From assembly GCA_021234155.1 (NCBI GenBank), contig JAJEKV010000038.1:13298213-13362212 (forward strand): a stretch of DNA of 64,000 bases, given 5' to 3'. The notes below the pieces were generated by a model. That model had not been told where the DNA came from. It saw only the letters and a program-made list of their open reading frames with translations, and ran no database searches. The first letter of the stretch is position 1. Each line of letters begins with the position of its first letter. This document shows, piece after piece, positions 59,457 through 64,000 of this stretch. The position numbers were made by a program, and so were the translations under genes. The DNA comes from Isoetes taiwanensis (Eukaryota > Streptophyta > Lycopodiopsida > Isoetales > Isoetaceae).

Positions 59457-60420
59457 CAATGTCGGTAAGGAAGTTCGAACCCTTACTGCCTATTCCTAAA
59501 GAGGCCCGAGAACAGCCCGGAGATAAGGCATGCCATGGTGTATGCAGCCCGGCACTTTATGCGTAATTGTCCTTATGTCACGCAGACGCCTAAATGGCCA
59601 TGGCCGACCTCGATTGGGACGATCTTGAATCAACACAACTCGTCGAGGAGGAGGCTCCCGAAAGTACATACACTTGCAATGCCCTCATATCCTTGCAAAT
59701 ATAGAAACCGGCAATGCCGAAAGTCACCATGGTCATTTCCACCATAGGTCAAGTAGTCAATGAAGCCTTTTGTAATTCTTATGGATACGGAAGTACACAT
59801 AATTTTGCTTCTCCTAAAATGGCCTGTGTCTTACAAATTTGAAACATTGAGGTCCCGACCGAGGCCCGCCACTCTAGCCAAGCTGGTAAGGTCGACATAC
59901 TCATGGCCGCCGCGATCAATCTCAAGATGCGGTTGCCGTGCGCACCCAGCTTGTTTTGGGTGCCGAAGTTGATGGATATTGGCAAATACGACCTCATTGT
60001 TGGTATGGAATTCTTGGCATCCGCAAAAGCCAACATAGATCAAGAAAAACGGAAGTCACCTTCAACGCAATTTAATGGAGTCCAAGGTGACTATAAAAAG
60101 GTGAACCATTCAACCCTATCATGCGCCTATGTCCATCGCGCTTAGATAAAGCTATATGCAAGGGAAAAGTTCCTTCAAGGCCATTAGGCTTGCCTCCATT
60201 GAGTCGATGCTAAAATCATAAGTAAGTAATCGATACCTTGCCGAGGGGATTGCTCATCTTCTCCCGAGAATTCTATGATATTTTTCCCATGAAATCCGTA
60301 AGCTTCCTCCCAGGGGGAATGTGAGATAGTTTTAGAGCCGTGTACTAAGCCTACCAGCAAGGCCCCAAGACCGCATGAGTCCTCCGGACTATGGCGAGCT
60401 TAAGAAGCAACTTCAGAGTT
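59457..60420 (+). pseudogene. Chromovirus copy 2, zinc knuckle and protease
   Basis: The second half of the CCHC knuckle survives (HFMRNCPYV, about 59552-59578), while copy 1 keeps the first half. The protease site has lost a G relative to copy 1 (MDTEVHI in frame near 59779). LIVGMEFLASAKANI is kept near 59994-60038. Confidence 0.7.
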
Positions 60421-61610
60421 ACTAAACCTAGGTTTCATTCGACCTAGTGTTTCGCCTTTTGGCCCCTATTCTTTTGTTCAAAAAGGACTGCTGCTGAGGA
60501 TGTGTATTGATTATCTAGAACTCAACAAGCATACCATCAAGAATCGCTATGCTGCCTAGAGCAGATGATCTAATGGGTCAGCTTGCAAGGGGCTAAGTAT
60601 TTCTCAAAGATTGATCTACGCCCGATACCATCAAATAAGGATTAAAGAGGAGGACATCCATAAATGCCAAGACTAGATATGGGCATTATGAGTTTACGCT
60701 ATGCCTTTGATTAACTAATGCCCCAGCAACTTTCATGCGATTGATGAATGATGTCTTCCGACAATACTTGGATGATTTTGTTGTTATTTTCTTTGACGAC
60801 ATTCTCATCTATAGTAAGACCCTAGAGGAGCATGAGAAGCATCTTAGATTAGCCCTACAAAAGCTAAGGCGTCATCAGCTCTATGCCAAGTTCTCTAAGT
60901 GCAAGTTTGCCACTCCGAAGGTCGATTATTTGGGCCATGTCATTTCGGCAGAGGGAATTGCTACAGATCCGGCAAAGATAGAGGCCGTAAGGGAATGGCC
61001 TATTCCAGGAAATGTTTCCGAGGTCCGAAGCTTCTTGGGATTAGCAGGATATTATCGGAAATTTGCAAAGGATTTTTCATAAGATTGCAAGCCTTTACAA
61101 ATCTTACGAAGCATGAGAAGCTGAAGGATTGGATGGAGCACTGGAAGGATAAAGTTCAGGGGAGTTTCCAGCAGCTTAAGGATGCCTTAACGTCAGCACC
61201 AGTTCTCACATTGCCCGATCCTGAGAAGGATAAACTAGTGGCAACGGATGCCAGTAAGATTGCCACCGTGGAGTCCTAATGCAGGAGGAGAGGGTTATTG
61301 CCTATGATTCAAAGAAAATGAACGAGACAGAGCAGAGATATCCTACCCATGATCAGGAATTGTTAGCCGTTGTCCATGCCTTGCGGATATGGAGACACTA
61401 CCTTCTCGGCAGGAGATTCCAGTTGGACACGGATCATCAAAGTCTCCGTTATTTATCCACCCAGCCAAATCTCAACCTCCGTTAGAGGAGATGGATGGAA
61501 TTCTTGGAGGAGTATGACTTTGAGATTATGTACAAGCCCGGCAAGCACAATGTGGTTGCGGATGCGTTGTCACGCCATCCCTTAGTGACCCGAACCCATT
61601 GTAATGCCAT
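60421..61610 (+). pseudogene. Chromovirus copy 2, reverse transcriptase and RNase H
   Basis: 60735-61082 keeps an open frame through the RT palm: [20 protein letters not shown], then [20 protein letters not shown] and [12 protein letters not shown]. RNase H appears in 61201-61600 with a TAG at 61483-61485 inside LNLRQRRW. Upstream RT motifs near 60490-60700 are broken. Confidence 0.85.
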
Positions 61611-62640
61611 TTCTACACTCACCAAAGGAGTTTGGGAAGCACATAGAATGATATTGGCCATGATTCGAGTTCCGGATGTTTGGGATAGTTTGGCTAAGGA
61701 AGCTCGCAGACAGATAAGGAGCGGAAGCTTCGCTTTCAGACAAGAAAGAAGGCAACTTGTTATATTACAAGGATAAGTTGTGTGTACCTCAGACTTCAGG
61801 AGTTCGTAAGCTCATTCTCCATGATACACACAACAGCCCTATAGCTGGACACGCAGGTTTTATGAAGACCTACTTTAAGATTCGCTCCAGCTATTTCTGG
61901 CCTTCGATGAAAAAGGACATTGCCAAGTACATTAAGCAAAGGTCGTGTGTCAAAGAAAACCAAAAGCTGAGCAAAGTTATGATTCCGTGCGCCATTGCAA
62001 CCCCCGGATGTGCCCAACGCCAAATGGGAAGTGATAACCATGGATTTCATTGTGGGCCTTCCACGAAACTCTCCGTGGATATGATGCCTTAATATGGTAG
62101 TGGTTGACAAATTGTCAAGATGGCTCATTTCTTGCCATGTCGCACTGACGGATACATGCCTTCGACATCGCCTCCGCTTATTTGCCAAGGAGATCTTCAA
62201 AGTTGCATGGAATGCCACGAGTTATTATATCCCATGTGGATCCCAAATTTGTAAGTGCATTCCGAAAGATTTCTTTGCCACCATCCGCACTAAGCTTGCT
62301 ATGAGTACGGCATATCATCCTCAAACAGATGGTCGACAAACGCACTAATCGCATTATAGAGGATATGTCAAGGTTATGTGTAGAGTAAGCAATCACAATG
62401 GGTCTGACTATATTTATCTGGTCGAGTTTGCCTACAACAAAGATGAAGCGAAGAGTCTTCCGTAATGTCTCCTTTATGATAAACTATGGGTATCAATGTC
62501 TTACCCGCATACATGGCATAACCCCATTTCTAAGGTGGAAGTTTCTCAACAACTCCTCTTGGAGATGCAAGCTCGATCAAGAAGTTCGTGGTTACTTATT
62601 AGCCGCACGCAGTCGGCAGAAGAGTGTAGCGATAAACACG
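61611..62640 (+). pseudogene. Chromovirus copy 2, integrase
   Basis: The zinc finger is better kept than in copy 1 (KLILHDTHNSPIAGHAGFMK, then SYFWPSMKKDIAKYIK, 61808-61935). The core (VVVDKLS, AKEIF, AYHPQTDGR, about 62100-62345) is more damaged. Frameshifts interrupt each block. Confidence 0.8.
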
Positions 62641-63113
62641 TAACCCCACGCGCTTCCAGTGGGGTGAATCAGTTTGGCTTAAGATTAAGGTAAAACAAGC
62701 TGCTTAAGATAGGCAACCGCAAGAAGTTGGCACCCGATGGGCTGGACCGCTCAAAATTATTGAGCGTGTTGGAGAGCAAAGATCGCTTGGATTTGCCGCC
62801 CGCTTGAAGATCCACAAGGTCTTTCACGTGAGTCTTCCTCACAACACACCCCCGACTCGGGAGGTTTTTGACACCCCAACCCTCCCTCAAATGATGAGGA
62901 GCAGCCGAGATAGTGCCTCAAGCTCTTCTTGATCGAGCTTATAAAACAAAACCCGTAAGGACTCAAATGTTGCAATACTTGGTTAAGTGGAAGCACTTAC
63001 CAGTTGAGGATGCTACTTGGGTGATGAAGATAGACCTTGACAAGCATTATCTGGACTTCATGCGGGAATCTCAAGACCGCACCATCAACGATGCTATCAA
63101 CCCCAAGCAATGA
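62641..63113 (+). pseudogene. Chromovirus copy 2, integrase C-terminus with chromodomain
   Basis: TQMLQYLVKWKHLPVEDATW at about 62967-63024 matches copy 1, then DLDKHYLDFMRESQ and a stop at 63111-63113. Confidence 0.85.
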
Positions 63114-63758
63114 CCAGAAGCTTGGAAGCTTAATTGCCAAGAGTAGCGCCTAGAGGGGTAGAGGCATCATAAATAATAATAGTTACCGGCGATGAGATCA
63201 CCTTGTGTTCTCTAGGACGGGGTACCGGGCCAATGTTGACCGACCACCTGGGGTTGTTTGGAGAGCATATAGTAATAGGCCGCTGCTCATCTCGCTTATA
63301 AGGGGAACTTGGCCATTCCCTATGCTGCAATGAATTGCAAACCATAGGCATGATAGGTTCCCAGGTAGATAGAATTTTCTTTTATTTATTTTAAGGGGGT
63401 GGCCCCTTCAACCACAATCTAATTCTATATACTAATAGACTGACATGTGCAGGCCAGTGAGCAGTAGGTGACCTGCCCATGTTAAAGGGTTGCTGATGGC
63501 CCGATTTCTTCAGTTTTATTTTGTCTACACATCATGTTTTGTTGTTACTCTCATGTTGGTATTGGACTTAGGTCTTTGAACTTTTTTATTATGATAGTCA
63601 TGTGAAACGCACCTTGGTGCTTAAACTGTTTTCAACTTTAAAGTTTTTAATATATATTACCTTCAGAAATAAGGGATTACCTTCCTTCATAATGTCATAT
63701 CCTACAAGTGTATCTAACCCTAATGCTGAGGACAGCATTACTTCTAAGGAGGGGAGAA
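63114..63758 (+). other. Chromovirus copy 2, 3' UTR and polypurine tract
   Basis: It matches 43111-43764. It ends AAGGAGGGGAGAA before TGTGACG at 63759. Confidence 0.75.
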
Positions 63759-64000
63759 TGTGACGTTCCAAGTATTTATACGGTATATGTATGAATACAT
63801 GGACACGTCACCCAGTATAGATACGGCACCATGAAGTATGGTAACCTAGGGGGTTGACCTAAAAGGGATTTAATTAGCTATGTTGATTAAATCATTAAGG
63901 ATAATAACCTATGATTAAGGGAATTAAATGGGTAAAAGAAAGCTAGGGTGTCTTACATTTGGCCAAATGTAGAGTAAGAGATGTATCACATTTCAAATAC
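63759..64000 (+). repeat. Chromovirus LTR3, cut by the window end
   Basis: It starts TGTGACGTTCC like LTR1 and LTR2. From about 63930 it follows LTR2 (ATGGGTAAAAGAAAGCTAGG...) and not LTR1, with the same palindrome TACATTTGGCCAAATGTA. It therefore enters the 8.8-kb segment seen at 43936. Confidence 0.85.

Larger units (their letters stand above)
54246..64000 (+). mobile_element. Chromovirus copy 2, lacking 5' LTR, running off the window
   Basis: From 54249 (GAAATAGTCAAAGGAAGGCC) it matches copy 1 from 34095 through the polypurine tract and the start of the 3' LTR (63759). There is no LTR at its left end; it is joined directly to Copia RNase H. The two copies show the same ORF order A, B, C, gag, pol. 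Confidence 0.82.

Overview
This is a stretch of plant nuclear DNA, almost entirely transposable elements nested in one another, with a few decayed host-gene relics. Evidence for a land plant: a Copia element primed by initiator-Met tRNA (TGGTATCAGAGC), a PIF/Harbinger element, a chromodomain Gypsy element, and relics of an AMT2-type ammonium transporter, a plant subtilase and an F-box gene. The density and nesting of elements fit a large-genome plant (a fern or gymnosperm would fit), but the species cannot be read from the sequence. No rRNA, functional tRNA, CRISPR or bacterial-type operon is present.

Layout. 1-300: 3' end of a LINE. 1180-2360 (-): broken F-box gene. 2625-2741 and 5519-5725 (+): two possible exons of an unrecognised host gene, separated by a 2.2-kb AT-rich inverted repeat (3327-5511) built from two head-to-head MITE-like arms. 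6130-19097: one 13-kb PIF/Harbinger element, bounded by 34-bp inverted repeats and TAA target duplications. It holds a three-exon Myb/SANT-like ORF1 that looks intact, a broken DDE transposase, and a nested Gypsy element (about 6930-13890) lacking its 5' LTR. 19704-21488: a 5'-truncated L1-like insertion with poly-A and a target-site duplication. 22377-22712: a MITE-like tandem repeat. 23090-23869: a LINE tail joined to an LTR fragment. 23870-24236 (-): subtilase relic. 26810-27863 (-): ammonium-transporter relic.

28496-54245 is a Copia element split in two. At 32397 a chromodomain-Gypsy retrotransposon (chromovirus) inserted inside the Copia reverse transcriptase, with AACTT on both sides; the Copia frame resumes at 53680. 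This chromovirus has about 4 kb of extra coding sequence between its 5' LTR and gag: ORF A with a coiled coil, then ORFs B and C. Its 3' LTR (43765-53679) is interrupted by an 8.8-kb segment carrying two divergent genes. One is a plus-strand transposase-like gene with HGKGEHDG and E-N-Y/H-W motifs; the other is a minus-strand gene ending in a Ulp1-like (C48) cysteine-protease domain. A second chromovirus copy (54246-64000) follows directly, without a 5' LTR, and its 3' LTR (from 63759) enters the same 8.8-kb segment.

Most coding sequence is broken. The two chromovirus copies differ by many short indels in CG-rich patches separated by tracts of perfect identity, so some frameshifts may be assembly errors. 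The strongest candidate for something undescribed is the transposase plus Ulp1-protease segment inside the LTR, together with the extra ORFs of the chromovirus.
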